Below are positions 13,101-23,992 of a stretch of 64,000 bases of DNA, in pieces. Origin of the DNA: Tomocerus qinae. Lineage: Eukaryota; Arthropoda; Collembola; Entomobryomorpha; Tomoceridae. Under the pieces are notes generated by a model. The model was not told where the DNA came from and searched no databases. It worked only from the letters and a program-made list of their open reading frames with translations. A program made the translations under genes and the position numbers. The stretch lies in the NCBI GenBank assembly GCA_020055645.1, contig CM034549.1, positions 7,812,001-7,876,000 of the forward strand, written 5' to 3'. Position 1 is the stretch's first letter, and each line of letters opens with the position of its first letter.

Positions 13101-15689
13101 ATTGAGCATGGCCTTTGGTCATGGTAATAATTAGATTGAATTGAAGGAATGGAACGAGGGCGTTTGTCGGCCGCTGCCATTCGTTAATTAGTTATTATTG
13201 TCGTTGAGTTGGTCTGAACTTTGAACAGCGGTATAACGGCAGATCAGATTAATTTCTAATTCCCGTAATGTGATGCCTTTAGGGTAAAACGTCCTGTCAT
13301 GAATCATACTCTAAATTACAACTTTCATTTGGCCATACACCGATAATTAATTTATGCTCGTTTCTCATCTGTGTGTGGTGTGCATTTGGAATATTATTTG
13401 GGGGAACCTCTGCACTAGAGAAATAATCACGGAGTGCCTATGTTCCTCCAAAACTATTCATAAAAATCCTAGATTTGAAATTGTACACAAGCAAATTATT
13501 TTATTATGTATTAAACATGATCTCAATAACTTGTAGTTGGTAATTCGGAATTCGTAGACATACACAACAATTTTTCGATATAATTTTTGGCGTTTTTACC
13601 AAGGATTGCTATTCGTCATAAAAATAAATTGCAAAATAAATTAAATTGGGTGATAAATGCAGAATAACTTTAAAATATGCTTCATTTGTTCATTCCGGTT
13701 TTGTCTAAGTTTTAGCAGAATAGATAAAAAGACAGAATGATGTAACAAATTGAATAAAAGCCTTGAAGATATATAAACTAGCAAGAGCAGGCAAATGAAC
13801 ATTTGGTGAATGTAGTTCCATTTTGAATAATAAAAAGACTTGTTCTGTTTTTGCGAACTCGTAGTTGTATAAACCCTCTTTTAATATGGCTGTTTTACAT
13901 GAGTGAAATTCCACCTTCTTTGTGTGTGGCTAGTACTTGGAAACATAAAAGTCAAAAGTCATTGAATGTCTTTGAATTGTCGAGGACGAAGTAGAACCAA
14001 CTATTTATGAGTTAAACAAGAAACAACAGTGAAAACCAGACCACACTGGATTGTGTCAAAGGTTAACGAAATTCTACCCGCCTTTTCAAAGTCTTGTTTC
14101 TATATTTTTCTCCAAATCATACCATTCACTATGCACTACTGCGAACATGAAACATTAGCATGACTTAAATTGCAAACTCAATGCTGTAATACGAGGAAAA
14201 GACCTGTACACTGAAAAACCGTGCATTACATGATGAAATGATAATTATCAGTCATAACATTAAATATACGTTCAACGGCAGTAAGATTTGCCTGGAGACA
14301 AAATGAAAGAGTTCTCCATAAATAAAAGGTAACTGTCCCTTCCTACTTTTACAAAACTACAGACCAAATTATTTGCCAACTATGTAAGTGTACAATGACC
14401 TATGAACCTTTCTCAGAAATCCTAGCAAGTCAAGTAGTTTTAGAGCAAAGTAGAAACGTATATGTAATAATGGTTAGCTATAGAGTAGAAATGAATCACA
14501 GGCACATTTATAAGCATGAATACTTAGTGATTACAGAATTGTCATATTAAAGAAATTCTCAAGAGACATAGAAACTGTTTTTCTGTACTTTGAATCTCAT
14601 GTTGGAGTTCAATGTGAAATCGGGAATGAATTCGATAAGTAATAAATCCTGCATGTAACATGAAAAAGCAAAAATTTGCACAATGGAATGAGGTTGTAGT
14701 TAAATGAACTAAACTCACGTGATGTCATATTATTAATGCATACTCTTTAGATAGGTAGACATAAAATATAGGCAGGGAGAGTAAGAGTATAGAGGATATA
14801 CAGAGAGAGAGAGTGGTATGCACAGTAGCTGATTTAATTAGACTGAAATGAAACCCCTGTCTCTTTTGTCAATGTAATGATGACATGACAAATGTTTAAT
14901 CTACACAATAGTCTTTGCAAAACTACAAAGAAAATGAAAATACTATTTTATTTGGAAGCTCTTATTACATTTGTAATTATAGTAATTAATTAATTAGTCG
15001 CCTCTCTGCTCTGATGCCTCACTCTAATGAAAACTTACACGGGCCACACTTCCTTTCCTTGCTTTCACTGACGTCATTCATACAGACACTCACTCACCAT
15101 CACATCTCTATATCAAATATAACAACTTAGATCTCAGTTCTAAAAGTCCCTTACAATAATAATTAATAATAATGCAGCAACAAAAGCTTTGCTCAACTTA
15201 CAGATGCACTTCTGTTATATATAACTATATAGGACAGTAAATAAACTTTCAAATTATAGAACAGTAATGCTATTTTAATTATTATTACAAACTTGAAGCT
15301 TTTAATTAGAACTTGTTTGTCAGATGCTCATGCCTAATGCAACACTCATGTTCCTTTCCATTTAGTGTTTCAATTGTATTGTGGATTGCTTCTGAATCGC
15401 CTTACTAGTTAATTAGCATGAATTTCATCTCACAAAGTAATAGAACAATAAATAAGGATGAAATACTAATTCAATTAACCATAATAACTGTGGGGATTAT
15501 ATTTACAAGAGCAAACGAATTTTTACTGGAAAACTGAAACGACTCTGCCTGAAGTAGAATTTATAAACTGGTGAGCACTTTTGTGGATAGTAATAGTAGT
15601 AAAGGAAAGTAAAAGATATCAATACAGGTATTCATGCGTTTGATTCCTTATGCTTTGGATTTTAATCTTGGCACCCAATGAATTTCATG
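10188..15689. other. Gene-free stretch between transposons
   Basis: No supported coding sequence or RNA gene. The sequence at 12730-12980 (GGGCAAGGGCGTAATGAC and A/T-rich continuation) has the feel of an old interspersed repeat, but no second copy was found in the window to prove it. Confidence 0.4.
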
Positions 15690-15693
15690 TTAA

Positions 15694-16054
15694 GGGTGGT
15701 TAATAGCGGGGTAACTTGAGCTCAAGATTAGAGTATATAGCCCGCATTTATTTACCAAAAGTCTTCAAAATTTCCAAAAAGTGGCGGAAGGTGAATAGCT
15801 CGGACTCGTGACTCAGAAAAATTTGAACAAGTTTTGAATTATAGCTTTGGCGGAAAATCATGTTTTACCGCTAACGCTACAGTTCAAAACGTGTTACATT
15901 TTTTTTAATATTTCGGAGCCACAAGTCCGAGGTATTCACCTTCCGCCACTTTTTGAAAATTTTGAAGACTTTTGGTAAATAAATACGGGCTTTATTCAAA
16001 TCCTAACTAATGCACACAAAGTGTATGCTCAAGTTACCCCGCTATTAACCACCC
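15694..16054. mobile_element. Foldback element flanked by TTAA (piggyBac-type MITE)
   Basis: Inverted arms of roughly 130 bp, with an identical outer 28 bp (GGGTGGTTAATAGCGGGG then TAACTTGAGC), a diverged patch, then a second well-matched block including AAAAAGTGGCGGAAGGTGAA. Both ends abut TTAA (15690-15693, 16055-16058), the target duplication known for piggyBac elements. Total 361 bp, non-coding. Confidence 0.7.
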
Positions 16055-16058
16055 TTAA

Positions 16059-17351
16059 AACTTGCTTTTACTTTTACTTCTCCCGCGTTGCAGCTAGTGA
16101 TATTTCTAGTCTCAAAGAAAAATTATCTGATTATAATCAAAATAATCCTCGGTGAGGTGGATTTTATTTTAACTGAATTTAATCAAAGGATTTTAATCTT
16201 GCACATGCGCAAATCGAAAGTTTTCTCAAAATAATCGCGATTTTAATCCTCAGCGTGAATATCTATATTTGTAAGTATTTAGATCTAACGCTTTGGTATA
16301 AAGGAAGGGTATGTAATAAAGTGAAATTAAATCGAAGAGCATTAGGTGGGCAAGCTTTATATTACAAAACAATTTCCGGAAGAAGAGAGAAACAATCAAA
16401 TTAATTAAGCCAAAGATGATAATAATTATTGCTTGTAATTCCACCTAATTAGTTGGTGGAGAGAACAATAAACCAGAAGAGACTCTTTCACAGAACTCTG
16501 CACTTAACAATAAGGCCTGAACTATAAACGATGAGACTCTTCTGAATGGCATACACGAGTTAAACATTCACATATTCTTTGAATGCTTTGCTTTGACATT
16601 TTCTGGTTAGTAAAGCATAGGAATTATTATAGCATTACAGCAGCACTTCCCCGTGCTATAGACAAGCAAATCCAATACTTAAGTGGGCTGCTCCATTTAA
16701 CGTTCACTATAATACAGACATCTATTAAATTGCTCGAGTAGATTCGTCTCTTCGCATCCACACAGTTATTGCAGTTTTGAGGCTTCAAGACACTCCAGCA
16801 AAATAGCATTGTCTTTTGGTGCGATGAACGAACCCTAACTCACCGCCTAATGCCTTCTTGCTACATAAACTAAACAGATTACTATGATTTTACAGGTTTA
16901 ACACAATAACTAAATTAAATGATGCTAAACAAAATAATTTCTGCGGGTATCGCATACAAATGACGATTTAAAAAAGCATAGAGTATTTTGAATTTAGAAA
17001 ATAAAATACTGTTATTGTTATAAGGTAGGACCCAAAACCTTTAAGTGGTTTTTAGTAATTTTATACTCAATAGTTTATAATTTGTACTAAATTGTATTAA
17101 AAAACCCCCTTCCCGGGTAGTTGGGACAAAATATGGGACAAAACAAAAGTGTTCAATTTCAAATTTCAACTACAAACCTTTAGAACGTTGATAACAAAAA
17201 CATTTTGATTCAAATTCATTAGATTGAGTGCATGGCTGGTTGCTTTGAGTATAAATGGTAGTACTTTCTGGGGTAGTCACTGGAGTATGCATAATTTTAC
17301 ATAGTACATATAGTACAATTACAAACTTTACAATGTTTGGTAAAAATACCT
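16059..17351. other. Gene-free stretch downstream of the b561 gene
   Basis: Nothing coding seen. GGATTTTAATCTTG occurs on each side of the TTAA element (about 15658 and 16190), possibly remnants of an older repeat into which it inserted. Confidence 0.4.
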
Positions 17352-17357
17352 TTTATT
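17352..17357 (-). terminator. Poly(A) signal of the b561 gene
   Basis: AATAAA on the minus strand, about 100 nt past the TAG stop at 17459. Position and strand fit 3' end formation for this gene. Confidence 0.6.
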
Positions 17358-17458
17358 CACAATTCCAGCAAAATGTACATATGTTATTCATTTCTAAAGC
17401 AAGGCATACATTAAATTGACTAATAAACACAAACATTTCTTCATACGAAGAATTCAAT

Positions 17459-20400
17459 CTACGTATAATCTCCCAAGTCATCATCGTCTCCTACGAGATC
17501 CTCTTCGCTGATTGTGGTAGCCCCACCTCCACCGTACTTCTTTAACAACACAAAATAGCAGCTTTCTTCCTTCTCACCTTTCTCATTCTCAGCTAGAGAC
17601 TCCCAGATGTAATGACTCACCATATATTGGATTATTCCCAAATTGATGACGTACATTGCCAGCATCATCATTCGAAAATTTCGGCCCTATATTCACAAGA
17701 TTCAAAACGGTATGAAATATATACAATAAATCAAGCAGTGGAACATTTAACGGTGTCTATAAAAGCAGAAAGTTACAGGAGCATCCCGGTTGAAGAGACG
17801 AACGACCGGGGGCGGTAAATAGCTCCGTGGAGGTTGTAAGTCCATTTTCTTGTCAGTGCTTTTCATGTGGATGTCCATCAAAATAAACCACACAGTGACA
17901 AATACAGTCCACACCACAAGAGTGTATACAACATTGCATGTCATTCCGCTTTGTTTCACAAATGCCATCGCGAACATCGAAGCGACTAAAATTGAAATTC
18001 ATGATGCAATATTATGATTTAGTTTTACAACACAATAATATAATAAAAATAATAAATCAGGCACATATCCAGAAATTTGACTAAGGAGGGTTCAGCACAA
18101 TATATTGTCAAAAATAATTTCTTCTAATTTTTTAGCTGAAAATGTTTTTTTTTCGATTTTTAACCTTTATTGACAAAGAAACATCTCGAGATTGAGGGGA
18201 GGAATCCCTTTTTAAAAACGGGCATTATAGAGATCTCCTATCAGTAATCTATTGAAAACATACCGGCACAAAAGATATTGAAATTCCCAACTAGCCAGTG
18301 GAAAAATATTTGATGGATTCTTTTGACGGGATCTGCTCGACGGAAAAATCCGGTGAATATCTCGACGTAGAATACGCAAATAGAGCAGTAACCCAATATT
18401 TTGTGGACAAGGAGATTAGTGCTGACGGCGATTTCCTGTCTCTCGCCCCGATATAAAGACAAAATGGCCCCCATGCTGAATCCACACGCAATGATCAGAA
18501 GAACGACGTGCCACATGAACCACCAGTACTCTTGGAAACAGAATACGGTGATGAACGTCTCCTTGTAATACCGAGCGACGAAACACGCCAAGGGAGCTAG
18601 AAACATGTAGGCCAAGGCCATGTGACTCGCGTGAATCAATCGTCCATGTAACTGCCGAATACAGTCAAGAATTATTCAATAATGAATCTAGAACTATTGA
18701 AGTTTAAGATATTTTTAAGATGATAATGTCGATACCCGGGCAGGGTCCGCAGTTCGTTGTTCGAGGGGTTCTGGAGAAGCCACTGCTGGACAAGGGCACT
18801 GGACCCCATCAGTTTGTGCTATGAATTCTGTCGCTCTGGGCGTTCCGGTCTTCAAGCTTCGATCAAGAAGAGGTCTCAGATTTTTTTCAGCGACTGGGTC
18901 CGGGTTAAGTAACCTAGGAGCTCTGCACACGGGGAACTCTGTACCTATGTATTGTCCAAGGTATTCTAAAGAAAAATCACCGAATGTGGTCACACGGTTC
19001 CCGGATTTACCATCCTCAGTTAGCACTGAAATGAACATAGTCAAAATAACTATGAGATTTTAAATTGATTTAGTTGTGTTGAGACCAAACAATTTTTTTT
19101 AAATAGCTCCTATGATCTATAACTACTATTAATACTTAGAACTATGATCATTCGTTTATATTATACGCTACAATCAGCCTCCAATCTTGCCATATGATGA
19201 TACTGACGGGGAACCTTGACCACTCCAATGACTTTTCCGTTGCTGTCCAGTTTGTTGGCCGGAATGACTCCCTTTGTAAATGGCGCATTTGCAGTTTTGG
19301 GAGCGTCGAACAAAGGGACGTGACAATCAATCTCATTTGTTTGCTTGTCGCGTTTTTTCCAGTAGTCGATGTTGACATAGTCAGCTGCTCCAAGTGAGTC
19401 CTTTCCTTTTGGGTACAGAATATTGTAGATGGCTGGCCATGCGTAGTATCTGCAATCACTGTGGGTTTGCTTTGGATCTTTTGGACCTACTCTACCGCAA
19501 AGCATGTCATTTTGTTCGTACAGATCTTCAAAGATCATTGTGCTGAATGGGAAACCAATGGACTTCTTATTAGGCTTGTTTATCCCAATATGCAAAATAT
19601 CACAAACAATTTACGATCTAAAACTGTATTATGTTTCAGTGCTAGAGTTAATAAACATAAACTGATGCAGCAGCATGGAATGGCGCATTTATTACGTAAT
19701 GCAAAATCCCTCCCCCATGTGTAACGCAAGTGCTAAAGTGCTAACACTTTTGAGAACATCCTCCTCCTCCCATCAACTGCACACGTAATATATGCAGGCT
19801 CCTTAAAAGCAAAATGCGCAAGCCCAATTCCTCTAAACCAACGAAATGAGTCGTTTCATATTATTATTATAACATCAAAATAATAATAGAAATTTACATA
19901 AGACGGTTAAATGTTGAGTGGTGATCGAATGGAAATGATTAGCGAAAGGGGACATTTCGTAATTCAGGAGTACATGGGAATTTCAAACCTATTTTACTTC
20001 TACTAGCCTTGAGTACCGTGCTTTAGTTTGCGATGGTGCTAAAAGTATCGGTCCGTATTTTCCTATCACGCGTCTGTAGATCAAAGTTCAATGCAGAAAT
20101 AAAAATTTCCCCTGGGAATGATTTATGAAAATCATATAAATTTTTGCCATGAAATTCTGTGTTCGGATTGGTCAATTTAAAATGCATCCATCAATCAGAA
20201 GCGATTTTCACTGCGGTTATTATTTGAAAAAGGTTGCGAATTGATAACTCGAACAGTAATGGCAGTATTGGTAACACCATGGATAATGCTGGTTCGGTTG
20301 GGTTGCTGCAAACGGGACGCAGTAACCGAAAATTTTCTAAGTTCTTTTCCCAATGCAAAAACCAAGCAACAAATTGGATTGAATTTCCTATATATGGAAA

Positions 20401-22094
20401 AGTATAGGAAATATCGCCGTGTGACGTCACAAAATGAATGAAGCCTGGAATGCCGCAGGTTGGGTCGTACTAATGCAAAGTTTTGGAATACTTCTTGACT
20501 CTATAAATGTAAAATCTCTACCTGGTCATCGTACAATATTACCCTGGAACACTTACTATAATAAACGTTATTGCACGATGCAAGGACTAAAGTTATAATA
20601 TGCTCGGCGATCAGGATTCAATTTTAACCGATTAAAAATGATTTTGACCAGCCAGCCTGCTAAAGAGGCTAAAATGGCTAGTGGCCAAATTGGCCCAAAG
20701 TCTTGGTTTTTTAAATTTCCCGCCAAATCAAGAATAATTTTCTTAATTTGAGATAGCTCCATTTGATTATTTTAGCCACTGGCTGACAAAGTATTCAAAC
20801 CAGCCGGCTAGCCATTTTTGCTAGCAATTTTAATCAACCAGCCTGCTGGTCACCGAAAGCTGGTTACGCATGTAAATAATAATAATTAAAAATTATTACT
20901 AGATATGGATTTCTGTGACAAAATTGCACGTGTCCTGATTAAAACTCCAAGTAGCATGAACTTCTCTGACGCCCTCCTTTACTCTCATTTTTTCGTTTTT
21001 TCTTTCTTCATCCTGTTGAAGTAAAATAAAAACAATAAACCCTTTCGGGTTATACATTTCGGATATTTTAAATAGAATTTTTAGTTACTTCATTTTTGAA
21101 AACGCCCTTTTTTAAGTAATCATCTGTTGGTTTTTTGTAAAATCCCGGATCCGCATCATAAACAAACATTCCTGGATGCTGTTCCAAAGAGTAAACATGC
21201 ATTGATTATTAAGCATATTATAATCTTTATAATTAATTATTAATTTACTGATGTGGCCCTTGGTGGGGTGTAAGCACATGGATATGCATTCCGGCGGTCT
21301 CCGTAGTACACATCGTGGGGATACTTAAAGCAGGTTTTGCTGCATGGCAGTTCTTGGGTGAAGTCTCCAATTGGAAAACCATCTTGATCTTTGATCATCA
21401 TCAGCATGGCAGATATTTTCCCTTTGGCATTATGTTTTCTCTCTTTGTTTGTGTGGAGATTTTCTCGGATGGGATCGCCCACGCTGTGGTTCATGAAGAC
21501 TCGGAAGTGGAGCCAGTTATGCAACAGCTCTCCTCTTATCGAGATGCCAGATACTTCAACAAAGTATGGGTTGGGAGCACCCACGTCCGGAGGTCGCGGC
21601 TTCCCTTCTTGTGCTTTCGGTATTTCGTATATCGGATTATAACGATGCTGGTATGGTGGTGGGCCACCTGTGCTACGATGAATTCTGGGTGCAGGGTAGA
21701 AGGCTTGTGGGAAGTTATCGTTGTAGACGTACGATATAACCTTTGCATACTGTCTATTGACTATTGACGCGGGTAAACCAGGTTGCGACGTACTGATGTC
21801 TAGTAATTCAAGAAGGTCGAAATTCTGCGACTCTGGGTCCCTGGTGCCAGACCTCAATTCTATTCCTTTGTAAAAAACGCAACTGTCCCATATTCCGTTT
21901 CCATTGTATCCTTCCCATTCTCTTTCATTTGGATCTGCATGGTAGACGCACTTACTCTGTGCACTCCAAGATGGGGCTGGATAAGATTTACGAAACTCCG
22001 AGTCACAAAGCTTTTGGCAATTGACGCTCTGGAGTATTGCAGATAATACGAAGAACAGTGTTATGAATGCTTTAATGTCCTTTCTGTAGATCAT
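17459..22094 (-). CDS. Secreted/membrane protein with C-terminal cytochrome b561-type core, seven exons, 817 aa
   Basis: Exons in gene order: 22094-21249, 21178-21089, about 19574-19172, 19025-18736, 18651-18264, 17985-17777, 17686-17459. Phases agree at every junction (2454 nt). The ATG at 22094 opens a signal peptide (hydrophobic to about residue 26, ending VNCQ). Residues 27 to about 543 form a cysteine-containing ectodomain in which I recognise no domain with confidence; a DOMON or reeler fold cannot be confirmed by eye. Residues 544-760 are a multi-pass membrane region with b561 features: RLIHASHM, PLACFVARYYK, WWFMWH, LVHKILG and IHQIFFHWLVGN. Candidate haem ligands are His550 or 553, His591, His626 and His661. 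The tail is acidic (EEDLVGDDDDLGDYT). The family transfers electrons across membranes, often with ascorbate as donor and ferric iron as acceptor; the substrate here is inferred only. Weak points: the exon 3 acceptor (19574 or 19565 both fit) and its GTAGCG donor. The 30-codon exon 2 is recovered from in-phase splice sites. Confidence 0.85.
19960..20465. mobile_element. Composite of MITE fragments in an intron of the b561 gene
   Basis: Three pieces can be matched to better copies elsewhere. About 19975-20015 matches the right end of the element at 23717-23982. About 20027-20259 matches one arm of the foldback at 27713-28509 (shared GATTTATGAAAATCATATAAA and TTCACTGCGGTTATTATTTG). About 20396-20462 is the left end of the 23717 family in inverted orientation, including TGTGACGTCACA. 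The arrangement implies nesting or rearrangement after insertion. Confidence 0.6.
20422..20429. promoter_or_regulatory. CRE palindrome TGACGTCA within the intronic MITE fragment
   Basis: A perfect eight-base cAMP-response element in the intron between exons 2 and 3 of the b561 gene. It is carried in by a mobile element; regulatory use is only a possibility. Confidence 0.4.
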
Positions 22095-22289
22095 TTTGCT
22101 TGATTAAGCGCCAAACTAATCAAGGAACCTTTTATTGTTGAAGGAAAATCAATTAGAGCCCTTTCTTGGCAGGTTATGTGAAACCCGAATTTCATGGTTA
22201 TCATTTTTAAATTTGTTTTATGCGAAATAGTATCCCAGACAACCAAGTACAACCACGACTGCATTCTGGGGGGCATGAGATCGAAATGC

Positions 22290-22324
22290 GGGGAAGGGGA
22301 GGAAGGAGGGAGGGGGATGCGGGG
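22290..22324 (+). other. G-rich tract upstream of the b561 gene
   Basis: Consecutive G runs (GGGGAAGGGGAGGAAGGAGG then GAGGGGG and GGGG) on the plus strand, about 200 nt upstream of the ATG at 22094. Unusual in this AT-rich DNA and able in principle to form a G-quadruplex. Confidence 0.5.
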
Positions 22325-23298
22325 CGTGAACCAGTTTCTTTCATGTAAACCATACTATTTAGATATAATTTCTTCCAAGTGCTCAAGTGCTAATAGCCTG
22401 ATTTTGTATGTAGGGTGTACTATTGTTGTAGATATTATGGCTTGGTCTTCAGAAGTACAATAGAGAACTTCAAACCGAATGTTTATTCTTTATTTGTGGA
22501 AATGACAGTAAATTCCCATGTTATATTTATTGTCTGTGTTAATGTTAGGGCATTAGTTGAATTATGTATGATGTGTATGAAAGCAAGTTGAACAATAAAT
22601 AAAAAGTTCAAAAAAGCCAAAATTGAGAGTGAAGGGGAGCCAATACAATGGGACAACTAGACATATTATTTGTAGTCACACACATTCATCAACAGATGCA
22701 AACATGACATTCCTCGTATGACATGAAATAAACAGGACAAAGGTAAACTATTGTCATTTTTCACATCCGAACTATCCTACGAAATTCACACACTCATTTA
22801 TAAAACAAGTGTACATACCTGAGATATACAACCTCGGTGTGACAAGAAAAGTAAACTTGTACAATGTGTTCATGTAGGATTTTAGTTAAAATTGTATAAT
22901 GTGCATGTAGTAGTCGTGTGCAAAATAGATGTAGCCAAACTGCTACTATTGAATTTGCATAAGCACTCTTGTCAAAATTTACCATTGGTAAACAAACTAC
23001 TCAGTCTCATAAAAGTTGAATGATTGAGCGAGTTTGACATTTCAATAATTCTGTTGTCTGTAACAAATCATGTCAATATTCCTTTCATGGTGGCAAAAAA
23101 ATGTTTTTCCCAAAGTTTTTCAGTTTATTTTCTACTTTTTATGCTGCGATCTACTTTTTGCTAGAGAAAGGAAGAAATAGCTCATTAAAAATGTAAACTA
23201 ACGACATCAGACAAACATGTAAGTTTGGCACTAATACTATTAAGGGATGATAATACAGGTACTACTAGGAAATAGACATAACCACTTTAGGTATTACT

Positions 23299-23650
23299 CA
23301 AAATCCCTGTAGTATTAGCTAGTATAGCAGTGTATTTGTGTATTAGGTTACCTCGTCAGGATGTTTGAAAAATAAAAATTCACTTTTTTCATTTGTGGAT
23401 CTAAATTGGACGATTTAGATCCACAGCCAAATCTGTACTCAAAGCTAAAGCTGTATGTACCCAATGGCAACCAACCTTTGACCTTTGGGTCATAGTCACT
23501 CATAAGTCAAAACTGTGAGTGCAGCGTAGATTTGGCTGTGGATCTAAATCGTCCAATTTAGATCCACAAATGAAAAAAGTGAATTTTCATTTTTCAAATA
23601 TCCTGAAGAGGCAACCTGATACTCAAATCACCATAACTACAGCAACTTTG
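23299..23650. mobile_element. Foldback MITE with 9-bp target duplication
   Basis: Long inverted arms: CAAAATCCCTGTAG pairs with the complement of CTACAGCAACTTTG, and a central block with TGGATCTAAATTGGACGATT pairs at near identity with its partner at 23540-23573. GGTATTACT flanks both sides (23290-23298, 23651-23659). A 9-bp duplication with long inverted repeats suggests a Mutator-like origin; an 8-bp (hAT) reading is not excluded. Confidence 0.7.
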
Positions 23651-23716
23651 GGTATTACTTATACGATGAAAAAAGCTCCCGGTGGGATGCCATTCATTTT
23701 TCAATAGGAGAAAACC

Positions 23717-23982
23717 CAACCTGCGGCATTCCAGGCTTCATTCGATTTTTTTGTAATGCATTCGATTTGTGACGTCACACGGCGACATTTCCTATTCATT
23801 TCCATGGGGCAGAAAAATATTTTTGACAAAATTTTTTTAATTTTTTGACATGCACTTTCACCATGGTGATGGCCCATGCAAATGTATAGGAAAGTCGCCG
23901 TGTGACGTCACAAATCGGTTTACATACACAAAAATTCAGAAGTGCCTGGGAATTCCAAACCTATTTTACTTCTACTAGCCTT
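23717..23982. mobile_element. CRE-bearing MITE with flanking GGAGAAAACC repeat
   Basis: A 266-bp element flanked by the direct repeat GGAGAAAACC (23707-23716, 23983-23992). Inner inverted repeats include GTGACGTCACACGGCGAC on one arm and its complement on the other, and the outer ends are asymmetric. Fragments of the same family lie in the b561 intron. Confidence 0.7.
23770..23910. promoter_or_regulatory. Pair of CRE palindromes in a MITE
   Basis: Perfect TGACGTCA at 23770-23777 and again at 23903-23910, one in each arm of the element. Each is flanked by the same CACGGCGA context, so both sites come from the element's own inverted repeat. Confidence 0.5.
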
Positions 23983-23992
23983 GGAGAAAACC

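Larger units (their letters stand above)
19575..21088 (-). other. Intron of the b561 gene with repeat-derived content
   Basis: Besides the MITE fragments at 19960-20465, the stretch 20620-20880 is itself repetitive: ACCAGCCAGCCTGCT and AACCAGCCTGCTGGTC occur about 190 bp apart, along with several GGCTAG/GCTAGC words. No further in-phase exon was found in it. Confidence 0.5.

Noticed and set aside
21315-21767. 150-codon plus-strand frame
   Set aside because: Antisense shadow of the first b561 exon, which has a signal peptide and correct splice phase.
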